Shown here piece after piece: positions 25,901 through 39,800 of a stretch of DNA of 64,000 nucleotides (its first letter is position 1; every line of letters starts with the position of its first letter). This stretch comes from Certhia americana (taxonomy: Eukaryota; Chordata; Aves; Passeriformes; Certhiidae). Location: the NCBI GenBank assembly GCA_018697195.1, contig JAGMWU010000048.1:1-64000 (forward strand), written 5' to 3'. Below the pieces are notes generated by a model. That model saw nothing but the letters and a program-made list of their open reading frames with translations. It was not told the DNA's origin and ran no database searches. The translations under genes were made by a program, and so were the position numbers.

Positions 25901-28540
25901 CCTAACAGAGCTCATATATTGTTATCTTTTGAAATGACACCTTCAATTTAATTATCTCCAAGATTAAATCATCTCCAAACTATTAAGCAAAATAACTCAG
26001 TCATGCCAAAACACTGCATCACACCATCATTTCTCCTTTTTTTTTTCTAACCCCCTTTAAGCCCCCTCTCTCTCTCACTAGACTCACAGAATGGCAGAAG
26101 CACACGGATGTACACTCATGCCTGGCCCCTGCAAAAGCTATCCTGCCTGCACGGCTGGCCAGATTTTCCATCTGCTTTAATCCTGACCTCAGCTCTGCTG
26201 GGGTAAATTCAGAGCAGTTCCAGGGTCTTCATGGGCAGGAAGGAATCCAATTTAACCTGCTGAACCATGTGTTGTCCAACTAAAAGAGTACCTGAAAGTG
26301 CACCAGCTTCATCTGAGAAAAAGTGCATGAGGAAAATCAACCACCTCCAAGGGATTTTAAGCATCTTCAGTGTTGCTTTTGCCTACAGTTCCCAAAGACC
26401 CATCCCACTCCCTCACTGCAGGTTGTATGTGCCTGTACAGCTCTGTAGGCTGATGCTGGCTGTGCTTCAGTGGGCACATGGTCCTTAACCCTGGTCTAGG
26501 AAGTCACCAGCACATGGCACTGGCCAGCCTGCATCACCATGGCAACAGCACATTCCTAGCACTTGGTGAACTGCAGATATGGGCTCAACAGCCAAAACAG
26601 AAGTATTTCCTCCCCCTTCCCAAAGGAATGGACAGTGCTGAGCGAGCAGCATCACCACCACACTGCAAAGATAAAGATGATTCCTTGGTCTCACTGCACA
26701 GCTTCAAGTCAGAGGAAGTATTTGCCAAGAAGGATGATTATTCCAGCCAAGCTTGTTAGAAATGCAGTGTCCTTTACCATATGAAGGCATGTGGAGCAAC
26801 ATAATGAAGTTTGAAAGAGCAAGGAAATAATTGCAACCTTCTGGCTGCAGGGCCCAGGCAGGAGCACACATGGCCTAGGAGCAGCTCCCTTGGCCATTAT
26901 AAGCCATTAAACCAAAGTGTCTTTCTCTAAAGATGATTTTACAGTAGCTGATGGGCCAAGGACTGGATGAGGACCACAAACTAGTTTTTCCTGGACCCCA
27001 GGAAAGTCAATTTGCTCAGAGGTCAAGTGTCTGGGGCACCACATCCTCCAACAGGCCATGCTGGGGGCCAGGCAGGTGCAGGGCAGGGGGGTTCCATCAG
27101 ACTATCAGCAGTGCTACACAAAGTGGGCTTTCCTAGGAGAAAAAGGACACGGGCAGAGTTTTACATGATCAAGGCAGCTTCTATCACTCAAACATTTGTC
27201 ATTTCTGTTCCAGGGAGAGAAAATGCACCAACATCTTCTACAGAGTGCTGTTTGTTAAGCACAGGAAAGTCACTGGAGGTTTCCTTCAGTGTCCCAACCT
27301 GCACAACACCTAAGTGTGCTGTTAATTCCTCCTCTGTGCACAGGCATGCACCATTCCTTCTAAGAAGCTCTCAAATTCCTGGTGGTAGGACAAAGTGCCA
27401 TCTAGGCCTTCAACAGCAACTACCTGCCTCAGGTATCAACAAGGTAAATGCCAATAGGAAGTGCCAGGAAGAACATGTTTTTGAAAAGCAGCGACTTTGC
27501 ATTAAGGAAAGCATAAAAGAGCATACATTAGAGTTAACAGAAAAACTTGTTCTTAAGGTTCTTTTCAAGCACCACAGTTTGCTAGCTGGGCTGTGCTCTG
27601 GGAGTTTTAGCTGCTCTGATGCAACTAGAAGAGATCTCAATAGCAGTAAAAAGTTCTAAACCACACAGAAATTTCAGCTGTGTTCATGTCCTGTGACACT
27701 GAGATCTGGAGACATATTTGTATATGCAAATACACAATTTCACAACTGCCTTAATTTTGTGATCTTCTAACTAAAGCAGACAGGAAGAGCTTTCAGTTTG
27801 AAACTATTCTGTATTTATAGCACAATACAGACCTACAGCTGTTATTCACAACATAAATAACTCCACCTTCTCCTGTCTTTCCCATCCTCTGGTAGTCTTA
27901 CGCCTTGGCAGAAGAATTAATCCCTTGACTGAGGTTTGTTATTTCATATTCTGTCCTATCTCCCCTTGCACAGGAATGGAGCTGAGCTGTGTGGAGAGGA
28001 ATAAGAGTTTACTATTTCTACAATCGTTTGCCTTTTAAAAAGTTTGAACATTTGGTTCTCTGCAGACCTGGAAATGAGATCCTGGCACAGGAGACCTGTT
28101 TGCTAATGGCATGACACTGTACTGGATTTTGCAGGCCTGTGAATGACAGTGTCTGAAGTGAGAGGCAGCTGATGCAGGGCAGAGAGGGAGGAAAGGAGAA
28201 AAACATGATGTCAAGCCTGAGAACTCACCCATCTGAGTTATCAGGCTGCTCCGAGTCAGCAATTTATTTTATTAACATTATTCCCTCTGGTCTTACATCT
28301 CGGTTACCTCAGCAACCCTACCCCAAACTCCCTCTGCTTAAAAGCAGCACAAAATAAAGAAAAAGGTCTGATAGAGCAAGAACTTAGGGCTGCAGTTAAC
28401 AGGGCCATTATTACCTTCCTGTCCTCCAGCCTCAGGACTGAGGCATCAGAAGCCAGACACACACAGACAGAATGGGGTCCACAGCAGGGAAACTGGGACA
28501 GTGCAAGACAAATTGTCTCCTGTGAGATCCTTTGATGAAA
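22960..28540. other. Non-coding stretch, no recognised gene
   Basis: Intronic-type sequence with a 19-nt poly(A) run next to a short CA repeat (24.74-24.78 kb). The longest gap-free frame of the window (27012-27659, plus, 215 codons) falls here, but it shows no domain or family motif and is read as chance. A faint CR1-end-like string around 27.09 kb is too weak to call. Confidence 0.55.
24736..24779. repeat. Poly(A) run followed by (CA)n
   Basis: Nineteen adenines (24736-24754) are followed within ten bases by about eight CA units (24763-24779). This is simple sequence with no sign of an associated retrocopy. Confidence 0.85.
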
Positions 28541-28546
28541 AGAATG

Positions 28547-29015
28547 AAGGGAGAGGGAGAGGGAGAGGGAGAGAGGGAGAGAGGGAGAAGGAGAGGGAGG
28601 AGAGTAGAGAGGAAGAGNNNNNNNNNNNNNNNNNNNNNNNNNNNNNNNNNNNNNNNNNNNNNNNNNNNNNNNNNNNNNNNNNNNNNNNNNNNNNNNNNNN
28701 NNNNNNNNNNNNNNNNNNNNNNNNNNNNNNNNNNNNNNNNNNNNNNNNNNNNNNNNNNNNNNNNNNNNNNNNNNNNNNNNNNNNNNNNNNNNNNNNNNNN
28801 NNNNNNNNNNNNNNNNNNNNNNNNNNNNNNNNNNNNNNNNNNNNNNNNNNNNNNNNNNNNNNNNNNNNNNNGAGGCGAGATGAGGGAGAGAGGGAGAGAG
28901 GGAGAGAGGGAGAGAGCGGAGGAGGTCGAGAGAGGAGGAGAGGGCAGCAGAGGGTATGAGAGGGAGAGAGGGAGAGAGGGAGAGAGGGAGATGAGCGGAG
29001 AGAGGGAGAGAGAGG
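28547..29015. repeat. (GGGAGA)n GA-rich satellite around a gap
   Basis: Purine-only repeats dominated by gggaga and gagaga units flank a run of Ns on both sides. The left arm is about 70 bp and the right about 145 bp, with occasional cg or tc interruptions on the right (gaggcgaga, ggaggtcgag). The repeat on the two arms is the same type, so the missing bases are almost certainly more of it. Reading frames through it are low-complexity Arg/Glu/Gly or Ser/Leu/Pro strings and are not genes. Confidence 0.95.
28618..28871. other. Assembly gap, 254 N
   Basis: There are 254 undetermined bases inside the GA-rich repeat. The true length is unknown; such purine tracts are often lost in sequencing or collapsed in assembly. 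Confidence 0.99.
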
Positions 29016-32000
29016 GAAAACAACAAAACAAACTAACAACAAAACGAACCCAAAGGTCTTGTTATCTGCCAAAATATTTATCTTAAAAAGCTTTCCACAA
29101 GTTGAACACAACTGTTGGTCGACCTAAAACCCAAAGGTTCTGCTCATGGTGATCCTGCCTCTGTGCAGAAGCCAATTTGAAATCCTGCGCTGTCCCTTTG
29201 AACCAGTCTCTTGCTCCAGTGTCCAACTGCACAAAGTGAACATCTGGCACAGGCCAAAGCTGACACTGGGATATTGCAGTGGGGAGGGGATGCAGGACTG
29301 GATTCCATCCTTCTGGGTGGGATTTTAATTCATGACAAAGACAAGCAAAAGCAACAGACTTCTGCAGAAGCTATCAGGCAAGTGGCCACTGCCAATTCCT
29401 CCCCAGATGATCATTCCACAAGCAAATTACCACCAAACTCCCCAACTTTCAGCAGGTCTTGTATCCCTGCTTCCCTCATCACCTGTGAATGCCATCTGCT
29501 TCTCAAACCTCATTAACATCTCCAAACATGGAAAAAGACAGTGAGGTGGTTTTCATTTTTTCACCTGTGGTTGGCACAGAGTTTTGATATAGTCAGATAA
29601 GCAGCAGCTCTCAATTTTCACAAAAAAGGAGATAAACAGCTGCCCCTTAACTGGCTCCTTTTCAAGGTGGAATCACACTGCAACCATCAGGGTCTTACAA
29701 AAGCAGTTATGGATAGGCTCTTAAAGCTGGACTACCACTGCCCTTTCCAACTTTCTAAACAAATCAAGGGTGTAAGAGTTGTAGCCAGCCATTCCAGCAT
29801 CCAGAGTTCCTCGTGGTCCTTCAGCTCTCCTTGGACTAAGAATAAATTGTTTTCCTTCCTACTAGTTTTTCAGCTCTTTCTACCCATCAATTGTGCAAAG
29901 ACACAGAGCACAACACACTGAAGGTTTTCAGAAAAGTTCAGGATACATTGTGTGGTGTCCAGTTCCAAAATGGCATAAATTATATCCTGGAACACATTAT
30001 GTCCTGCTATGTTAGACAAGAGGAAATGTGGTATACAATGAAATAAAAGACATCCTGGAACCCATTACATACTCAGAAGACAAAAGAAAGGACATTATAG
30101 GATCGATGTGGCTAATAAATGATGTGTTGGCATCTCTTTTCTACCAAGATGTGGATTAACAACAGATGTATTACACTAATGTCTATTTGTACACTAATCT
30201 AAAACAACTGCATTGCTGTTGCAGACAGGAATTTGATAAATGCAGCCCCTATTCCAGCTCCATGAGTGCTGCTGAGCTTTAGGAAAGGTGGGGAGGGAGA
30301 TGAGCCACTCCCAGAGTTTTGCTTTTCAGAGTTCAGGCACTTGCTCTCACCTCCTTTTCTTGCTGGGTTGTTCCCTGATGATTTCTTGCCTACATAGCTG
30401 GGATCCTATGGATGCAGGGAAGAAAATGGGCTGCATTGCACATCCCAGAAGGCTCAGTTGCAGGACACTTGGGAAGTAGGGACTAACTCAGCATGTTGAA
30501 GCAATCTGTGCTTGTGAACTCCAGAGGCTAAAGAGTTAAATCCTGGAGCCTGGCAATTTCCAAAGTATCACTTTCCTTCTCACAAGCCAGCACCCCTCCT
30601 GCATTTACATCAAGCCCTCCAGGGAAGGCAGCTGCAGAAATCAGGCATAGGAGATACTTTCCCCAGGTAGCTGAGGAACAGGAGAGAAGGTCCAGCTGGA
30701 TTCACCCTCTGGTTCCTTTCCACATGGAGCACCTGCAGAGTTAGAGGCAGGGCCTCCACACCCCTGTGGAAGGTTTGAGAGCTATGTTTGTGTCCTAGCT
30801 TGAGAGCTACAACAGTTCAATCACCTCCCTCAATCTGAGGGGCCAAGCACAGGAGAGCAGCCCTTGCCATTCTGGAAACCCACAGCAAGGTGGAGACAAG
30901 ATAGAGACAATCCTTTATCAACCCTCTTGGCACAAGAGTGAAATTCAGTTTAGTACCAGTTGCAGAGAAGCTTCCCCAGGCACTGCTGCTCTCCTAAGGC
31001 ACACATAGAAAAATTTCTGTCCACAACATCCCAGGTTTGGGGTGTCTCATGCCAGGGAGATGAGGAAACAATTGCCTCCTGTTGCTTTTCCCACATCCGA
31101 AGCTTTGCTAGGGACTGATGTGATTATTCCCTATTTACAGTGCAATGAGGGGCCTTGCACTTGTAGAGCACAAGCAGAGAAGTTTGGAATACCTGACCCT
31201 GCGGACCCAGCAGAAGTTGTGGATGCACTGGTGGGTGCTGCTGTGAGCCACCAAGGACTGGGCACAGAAGAGCAGCAGGGGCTAGGAATCAGGAGCCCAC
31301 CTCAGCCTAGCACCTGAAAACTGCTCTCTGCCTGTTCCTGACTCCAGCTGCACCTTAATCATTGGAAAAGAACAAGAACAATGGGTCTTGCTGGGGAAAC
31401 AAAAGAAACAGAAGCCCAAGAGGAGGAGGGAAAGGAATGTGAGGCTTGCTAGATGAGAAAGCCTAGGTGAATATATCTGATCCTTCCTCCCCAGCCAGCA
31501 GAGGCTTGCTCTGTGAAAAAGATTTTCTCTGAAATAATTTGCATTTGCTTCCAAACTTAAAGCAGATCTGTCACCAGTCACTCAAAGCTCCACTTCAGGA
31601 ACTAGCTGAGATTATAGAAAAATGTGATAGAGTCTGTCCTCACAATGTGCACAGCCTGGCTTGCTGGTGTGGCCAAGAGCACTACATGGAAAATGGACAG
31701 ACTGGGAGTCCTGTAATTACATGACACAAAATGCCAGAGTGGGTTATCAGCCAGAGGAGAACATGGAAATCTGTAAGCAAAGATGCTTCTTTTCAGCATA
31801 TCCACAGTTGCCACACATATTTTTTCTATGTATATTTAGAATTTATATAAAGGGAAACTTATTTTGTGTTAAACAACACATCATCTATTCAGAATCAGCA
31901 TCACAGCAGGTTTCACACTACACTCCATCCACTGCTTCACTTCCAACAGGCATCTTCAGTTCCCAACAGCATTGACCCAGCTGCAACATATGAAAAGCTA

Positions 32001-35000
32001 ATCCCACTGTTAACCAAACTTTAACTTCTTACAAGTTAAAATTATTATTAAAATTAAAAATTTCTACTAAAATTAAACAAAACCTCTCCCTGCAAAGTTC
32101 CTAGTAGTGATAGAGAGATGCTGTTCAGAACTTTGAGAAGTTCTGCTTCATATTGTGAGCTTAGTTATCCACACATACTTGCTAAAGGCCATCTCTTGAG
32201 TAGAAAGCTGCAGAATAGGTGTGTTCTTCCCACAGATCATATCTCTTCCCTTTCCCATAAAAATCCTATAAAATCTGAACCAAAAGGGAATCTCATATCC
32301 AGGCCATGGTCTCTGCCTAAGCAGCTCTGGTTCACATTTTCATTTCTTGCATTTCTGCTCCTTTCACTTCTCTGGATGTATGTCAATGCCCTTAAGGTGC
32401 TGAAAAAGCTAAGTTACTCCACATGGAGTAGAAGTGGGAAAATTCTCCAACTTCCACACAGTTCAATATTCCAGTACAGCCTGAAGTTTTGCTTCCTGCG
32501 ACACTTCAACACTTTGAAGAAAGTTAATTTTCCCCGGGACAATAGGATTTGCAAACTTCCATATGACATTTGTTTGAAAGATGGCTCATGTTGACCCTGG
32601 GAAAGTTTCATGGTAATCATTCTACAGGAGAAACACACACAGTGGTCCATTGGAGAATTCCCTTTGTTGGCACTAAGTCAGAACATGGCCAAGCCTCCTT
32701 ACAACTGACGTAACACATAATGCAGTGACCACAGGCTCAAAACCAGACACACACATCACAAACACCCACCCCGAGGCAAGATGGCCCATTAGTGACAAGT
32801 TCTTTGCTAACTAGGGCTTCTGTTTCGTGGACATTTGAAGTAAAGGCTCCAGAAACAGCAGAAGTTGGCATTCACAACACACACTCAGCAGCAGGACCAG
32901 AATCCTTTATCCAAAGATACTGTTCCTCCACTGCAGAACACTTTCTAAACACCATAAACCAGAGCAGGATGCCAACACAACTCTCTCATGAAACACCCAT
33001 TGTTTCTCCATAACGTTCAGCCCCCATGGACCATCATCCATCACCCCTGTGACAGGGGACAGTGAGGGGACAGGTGCCAGCTGAGCCTGTAGCTTCCTGT
33101 CCTTGGACTTAGCCAGGAGAGGGACACCTCAATACCCTGGGAAAGGAACCAAGCTCCACCTGGGCAAACAAGAACCTTGGAAAAACAGGATGAAAGGAGA
33201 AGTGAGGGAGAGGTAAACATGGAGGAACAGTGAAGGACAACACATGGAGGAACCTACAGCATCTACCCCAGGTTATGCAATTCCTGGCTGTAGCCCTGTC
33301 CCTGAGCACCAGACACTTCAGATGAGTTAAGACCCTGGCCTGGGTGCTGCTATGGAGCTGGATCTCTGCTGCTTTCCATCTGTTTGTACTTGAGCTGATC
33401 AAGAGTCTCATGAAAGAAAAAGAACCTTTTAAAAGCCATGAATAGGGAAAACTGGGACAACTGAAGTAGATATCCTAGAAGCAGAAGTGAGGACAAACTT
33501 TGGCTGACAGCACTTAGAGCTGTAATAACACTCTCCTCCTATGTTTAATAGCCATTGAAAAAAAAGAAAAAAGACATCCATCTACAAAAAGAATCACTCA
33601 ATTAAAAGCTGAAAAGGGGCCCTAAGGCCACCTCAGCTTGTGCAAGACATTGGAAGGGTGCAGTGGGAGTTTTAATTTCTTCAGTGCTCTTAAAACAACA
33701 AAGTATTCTAGTGGCAGCATCTACTCTATGGCCTTACTTCAACAATCACTTTACTTGTGGATCTCTGAAGATGTTATAGCAATTTGTGGTGCCTTCATAA
33801 ATACCTCAAGGTTTCTGTCCCCTGCACACAGCATTAATCCCCCAGAAGAACCTGGGCACCTGGCAGGATGCACAATGTTCACCTCCTACACACTGCCCTG
33901 CAGACAGCAGCAAAATGGGGGGCAAACAGAGAAACAACATAGCCAAAAGGTCATTCCTGGCTGACATTGGACAGAGAGGCCAGGAGAAACAATGGATACA
34001 AATACTTCCAAATGAAAACAGATCTTGCTGTGATCCTGAAAAGCAGGATAGCAAAAAAGACCTGAGGATCTTTGTACAAAAGGACCTTTGTATAAACACT
34101 TGGTCAGGTCAAGAAAGCCACAGTTCCAGAACAGATCTGACACCTACATGGCACAGGGACAGTTGACCTGATTGCTGTTCTACCAAAAGAACGGGTGTTG
34201 AGAGAGAACCAAGGTTTAGGGCTTCTTTCCCTAAGTTCATGGATACCAAAAAGTCTTCCACACCAGTTGCCAGGGTGGACACTTCAAGTTCCTGAGACTG
34301 CAAAAACACGTGCCCCTTTGGAATTGAGAACATTGCAGCATGTGCTGAAAATAGAGTGAAATTGTTCTTCAGTGTATTCCAAAACTGTCCCCATGGCAAC
34401 AAGAGCAGAACAACTCTCGAATCAATTGCCATCTCTGCTTGCCGAGCATTAATAGTAGTCTCCAGAGACCTGTAGCATAGACAGCTTCCAGGAAACAAAC
34501 TGATGTGATTATGGGTTAAAAAAGACCATGAGATGCCCAGGTATGACAGGAGTTAGATCCTTGCTCTCAAGAGGACATACAGATGGCAGAGCTGGTATCT
34601 GGGGACAGCAGGGTGCTTCCCAGGCAAGAAGAGGTAGCATCTGTGGAACTGGCAGCAAAATCCACAATAGGCTTCTACACAGCTAAATTCTAGATGGCAG
34701 TTTGCTCTAATGGAGATGACTGAGAAAAAGCTTACTAAGAGAACTTGAGACCAAACACCAGTAAAAACGGAAGAATGTTCTTGCCAAATTCCTTCACTTG
34801 AGGACTGTGTAATTAGGCCAGGAAAAGCACAACAGAATACACTGTGGAGAATAGCCTTGCCCTGGCTTGCTAACCCAACAGGCCTCCTCCACCTCCAAAT
34901 CCTGCATTTCATTGCAGCTACCTGCAGGTATAGATTACACCAGTTGGTAAGCCAACCATTCCGATCTCATGGGGAAATACAGCCCAATGTGGAAAGCTGT

Positions 35001-35097
35001 GTTTTGACACAAGTCAGAGTAGCCAGACCCTGTTGGCAGGGGACCCCTCCCTGTGCAACAGTAGAGTTCTGCCCAAGTCCCTGGTGGTGAGCAGGAC

Positions 35098-35139
35098 ACT
35101 GCTTTGCACATGCTGCTCACTGCTTTGCACATGCTGCTC
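35098..35139. repeat. 21-bp tandem duplication
   Basis: Two identical adjacent copies of actgctttgcacatgctgct plus one base start at 35098 and 35119. Because 21 is a multiple of three, the overlapping chance reading frames remain open through it. Confidence 0.92.
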
Positions 35140-35869
35140 CCCAGCACCTGTGACAGCCACCCCTCCTCTGAGCTTGTAGAGCTCAAGCCTGCAGGTGTAA
35201 GGCTGCCCATCAGCTGTGCCCACCATTCCCCTGAGAGCTGCAGCAGTGACTCCAGACAGAAATCCAGCTCACACCACCACAGAGATGAGCCTGCTGTAAA
35301 TGGGGTCCAACTTCCCCTGAAATGTAAGGCCCACACAGCCTCACTGGAATGCTGCTGAGACTCCAAATTTTGAATATTTGGAAAATCAGGCACCCAGGCA
35401 CTACAGCAGAGTTCTCTTTCCCCTTTACCACCCCACAAAACAGAGCTACCCAAAATAGCAAGCCAAATTTTGGAAAGGTTGCCGTACATCACCCCTTGTA
35501 TGACCTTGCCTGAGTCATGACTGGACCCAAGGGTCTTCTTCTCCAGCTCTGGACTCTGAGTAGATGGCTACACTGCTTCCCTTGAGAGCCAGTGAGGCAG
35601 AAATAGGAAATGAAATGGAGAACAGGGAGGAAATTCCATCTCCCAACACAAAAAAATTAAGAGGCAGTCACAGAATTCTCCTGGTAAGAGGTAAAGAAAT
35701 ACGTATGCAAGAGTGAAGGCTAGAGACACAGAAAGATCTTGTTAAATTTTACAGTTTAACCACTGAAAAAGCTACTTTCTCTCTATAATTTATACCTGAA
35801 TTGTGTGTCTAGACATGACATCATTTTAAGGTATGCCTTGTGTTCTGTGGTAAGTTTACAATAACCAGA

Positions 35870-36170
35870 ACTTATAATTGCTGTGGTTCAGGTCAGCAAA
35901 GGCGGAAAAAATATTCCAAGCCCCTTCTAAGCAGCTGTTCTTGGTAATCGCTTTAGTCTGTTGTTTTCTGTCAAGGAGACAAGGCCTAGCAAATGCTAAA
36001 AGCTAACACTGAACCAACTCCCCTTCCTACAAGTGACGAATACCACAGATAATCTTCCATCCTCAGTCAGCTTTATTTGGTATGGTTCGTATTAAAACAG
36101 TGAGGGACAGCCAGATAAGCAAGGGCAATAAAAACATCTACTGTGCCTATCGAGATTGATGGCTACAGGC
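35870..36170. promoter_or_regulatory. Candidate conserved non-coding block
   Basis: This is unique, repeat-free sequence with a moderate number of CpGs (aggcggaa, aatcgcttta, gtgacgaat, ctatcgagattgat) in an otherwise CpG-poor intron. It includes a nuclear-receptor-like ggttcaggtca and GATA-like cores (cagataagc, cagataatc). These features resemble intronic enhancers but are only suggestive. Confidence 0.25.
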
Positions 36171-36780
36171 ACCCAGATCCTGCTGTATGCCCATTATCCA
36201 AATGTCCTGTGGGGTTCAGGTGGGATCACAACAAATCCCAGCACATTCTCACTATTAAGGCAGAAATCCCAAGGCTATGAAATCTGGAACCCCCGTGTAG
36301 TTAACGTACACCAGCCACTCTTACTGGAGGAATGAACCCTGCTGTGATAAGGGCTGCTGGCCAAGTGACTTTAATCACATGAGGAGCTGCAATCACTGTC
36401 CTGGAGAACATGGCCTGAAGCATCCTATTGCATCAATGAAGTGGAATTTAGTCATTGGAGTGAGGGAGAAGGCTGTGCAATTTGAGCACTAAATGATGTT
36501 TGGGGGGTTTGGGGTTGGTCTCTTTGCACAGGCAAGCTGGATACCACCCCAGGAGCAGGAGCTGGGAGCAGAGCACTCAGGAAGATGCTTCAGGGCACAT
36601 CAACACTGTCTTTATGGCAGCAAACTCAGAGAAGCCCCTGTGCTGTCACATCCAAAGCAACTCCAAGATCCCAAAGAGAAACCTGGATCTACTGGTGCAT
36701 TGGATGGAACTCAGCTCACAACATGCCTCTCAAAAGGCACAGGTATGGCGCACACACAGGGAAATTGTTTTCTAGAACAT

Positions 36781-36820
36781 TGGAACTGACCTACAACAAT
36801 CACCTAGTCCAAGTGCCATC
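36781..36820 (-). mobile_element. Short degenerate CR1 3' end
   Basis: The string gaactgacctacaa, then caatcacctagtccaagtgcc, resembles the complement of a CR1 3' end, where 'gatcatctagtccaac' is typical. Only about 40 bp can be matched and the terminal octamer repeat is not evident, so the family and true limits are uncertain. Confidence 0.5.
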
Positions 36821-39800
36821 TGGTTTTTTTGACAGGAACATTTACGTTGCTGAGAAGGAAATATAGACGAAGGTTGCACACACTGTGCTCCTTCCTCACT
36901 GGGCAGACAAACAGCAGCCAAAATAAGGTCAAAGACAACAGACAGAAGCCCTAAGCATTGGTTACTGAAGTCAGCAATCTCCTAAGTCAAAAGGTAACAT
37001 CATAACTTATTGCTGACATCTAGAAGATATGAAACACTGTCCAAAATTCAGCTTTCTGCAACAGCGTGGAAAGACTCAAAAGATAGAGGTTATGACTACC
37101 ACGTCCCTTTCTGTCCCACAAGTGATCCGATCCAGACCACACAAGTGCTCAAAGTTAAAAGAATGTGAGTGGGTAGAATCAACATATTGATGTGTTTTGA
37201 AATAAAATCACCTTCCCTTTCTACACAGGTTCCACAGAGTTTTGTTGTATAAACATCAGTGGTCCAACTCTCCTCTGTCATCTGCAGTGGTCAGAAAAAT
37301 CTTGATGATTACTTCTTAGCTCTTCCAACATCCTCTCGGAAACTGGGAACCATTTCAGCTAACAGCAAATGGGAGAGAGCCCATACTAGTGCACCAGCAG
37401 AGGCTGATTATTGCACCCAAACTGAAGCTAGCTTCTATTCATCTGGTTAATGCAGACCCAGAGCTAGCTGAGCCCTCCCTGCTCCAATCCACATGGATGG
37501 GCCATCAAGCTGCACAGGGATCTGTGCCAGAACAAAGGATTTAACACACATTTCAAATCAGCTGCACACCTGGCCCAGCAAACCTGGCACACTGTTGTAG
37601 TGCAGGGTTTGTGCAGAGCTACAGGATTATTCCCAGGGAGCTGCTCAGTGTGACACTGTTCAGAGCCATGGGAAGAGCTGGGGAGCAAAGGAAAGCCATG
37701 AGAGATGCTGGCAAGGACTTCCCCAAGATGGCTGGTGCCCAGGAGCAGTGGTGAAAAGGAGAAGTGCCCACTGCTTTTCAGTACCAAAGCAAAAAGCAGC
37801 CCTGAGAACACCATTTCTCAGTGGATCCCCTGGGAGGAAGCACATTCCTGCCCAAATGGTGCAGCTGACCCACTACATCCTCTGTCCCAACCTGGGTGTA
37901 CATTAGGGCCTACAGCTGGCTCGTAATTAAAGTCTGAAATCATCAGGGCTGTTCTGGCTTCAGTTCTTGTTAAAGATGTTGAACATCAGCCCAGGTTTGG
38001 TCAAAAGGTTACACAGGTTTTCAAATCATTCCAGCTTACAGTGACCATGGGTTGATTTAGAGTTTGCTGTCACAGCAAATTCACATTTACAGTTCCACAA
38101 CCTGCCATAAAAAAGCCAGATGAAGATCGGAGTTTCTGCTGATTTGAAATATAAATAAGGTACAAAACAATGTGGATAGGAAAAAGAATACCCATTTTTT
38201 ACTCTGGGATCATCACAATTTAAAGGAAAAAGGACTGATAAATAATCAGCTTTTGATATACTTCAGGAAAACCATCCTCTCTTACTCCTGACCACTTCAA
38301 ATGTGTTTGAGGCATCACATTTACTTTTGCTGTCTCTTCTGCCTCCATCAGCAAAGACCAAAGCTTAACAGCTGAACAGATTCTAGGGAGAAGATTTAAA
38401 TTGCAGCATGCACACCATTCACATTTGTTCAGGTTTGGGAGACCAGTGCTGAGTGTCAAAGGACAGCTAGTGCAGAAAAAAAAAAAAAAAAAAAGGTGCC
38501 CACTAGGCATGAATGGAGCCACTTAAATTCTCATTCACATTCCCCATGAAAGGTGTGAGGGATCTGGTTACACTGGTCTGTAAGGAGCTTACAGTTTTGT
38601 GGTTGGTATCCTAACTACCACTGCTGGTAGACGTTCTATTTCCCTAAAACAAGAGCAAGGCAAGAATGACCCCATTATACAGACACATCACACTGTAGAT
38701 AAAGGAGTTAATTGCAAGGAGAATGGACTGTTTTCTTGGGTAGCTAATAAAGAGCTTCTGCCTTGCTGTGAGTACTAATATTAAGACAAAAGCAAGAATC
38801 TTCAAGTTTAGGTTAAACATAAACCAATACCCATCCTCTGCATCCCACCCAGACAGACCAGATGCAGTAGAAATAACTGCTTATTTATGTTCCCACAAAG
38901 ACCAGCGAGTGCACAGCACAAGGACAGTGCTCAAGGCATCTCTGGCAGATCACACTGCGAAATGTGTTTAGCAGATCACACAACTGAAGAATGCTTGAAA
39001 AGACACTGTTTGCTTAATCACTTGAGGCTAAGTTAGAAAAGATCAAACAAGCCAAGTTTAGGAGTAGCTTGTTCCCCTCCTTGAATGGGCTGTAACTTTT
39101 TACAGTGCAGAGCCCTGCAGCAACACAGCAGAGCCATCCCTACACAAGCACTCTGAGCCATATGGGTTTAACAAGTCTCCACAGCAGTAAAGAGAAAACC
39201 AGAACCTTCGTTACTTAGCACAGGCCTCTGCCACTGAGGCTAAAACACTGGCTGACAACAGCGACACGTTTGTATCTCCATCCAAATTGGCTGCTGAAAA
39301 ACTGATTAACCGAGATACTTCACAGCTTCTGTCCGTGTTTCAGGGGTACGGCAGCACTTTCTACAACACATGCTGCAGGAAACTCTCTTTCCATGAGAGC
39401 AAGACCTGACACCTTCAACAGAAAGCTCTAGTCTTGATCTGGGGAGACACATTTGACAGTCACTGGCAGCAGGACACAGTCTAATTAAAGCCCATCTGCC
39501 ATGGGTGTCCCTCAAGGTTTTTAGAATGAAGGACCACCTAGCAATGAACACAGGCCCTGCACTTCCCACAGTGGATACTTGCCAAAACTTCTTTAGCATT
39601 ACTTCTACAAAAGTCATTACATACACACAAATGAAACATCAAACTGAATCCTGACTTGGTCTGGCTTCTTCTCTTTTAGGCTTAAGTGTATTTCATTTAC
39701 AGGAAAAGGAGAAAAAAAAATGCAGGAATTTTTTCATCTCTTACCTCCACAAAAAAAGGTTAGAACATCATCTAGCCCCAGATTTTTTTAATGCCTCTTA

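Larger units (their letters stand above)
29020..36770. other. Non-coding stretch, no recognised gene
   Basis: Intronic-type sequence. A 21-bp tandem duplication lies at 35.1 kb and a conserved-looking block at 35.87-36.17 kb, both listed separately. An AT-rich segment occurs at 32.03-32.09 kb. No exon was recognised. Confidence 0.55.

Noticed and set aside
27060..27115. CR1-end-like gggcaggggggttcc
   Set aside because: No terminal octamer repeat and no collinear upstream CR1 sequence.
27012..27659. 215-codon plus-strand frame
   Set aside because: Longest gap-free frame, but it has no recognisable domain, no repeat of family motifs and no promoter or splice context; such lengths arise by chance in 64 kb of moderately GC sequence.
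28304..29111. Long open frames (152-240 codons) through 28.3-29.1 kb on both strands
   Set aside because: They pass through 254 Ns and a GA-rich repeat; the translated ends are low-complexity strings with no protein meaning.
34935..35492. 185-codon minus-strand frame, same direction as COL26A1
   Set aside because: No Gly-X-Y pattern or coiled coil; partly kept open by a 21-bp tandem duplication.
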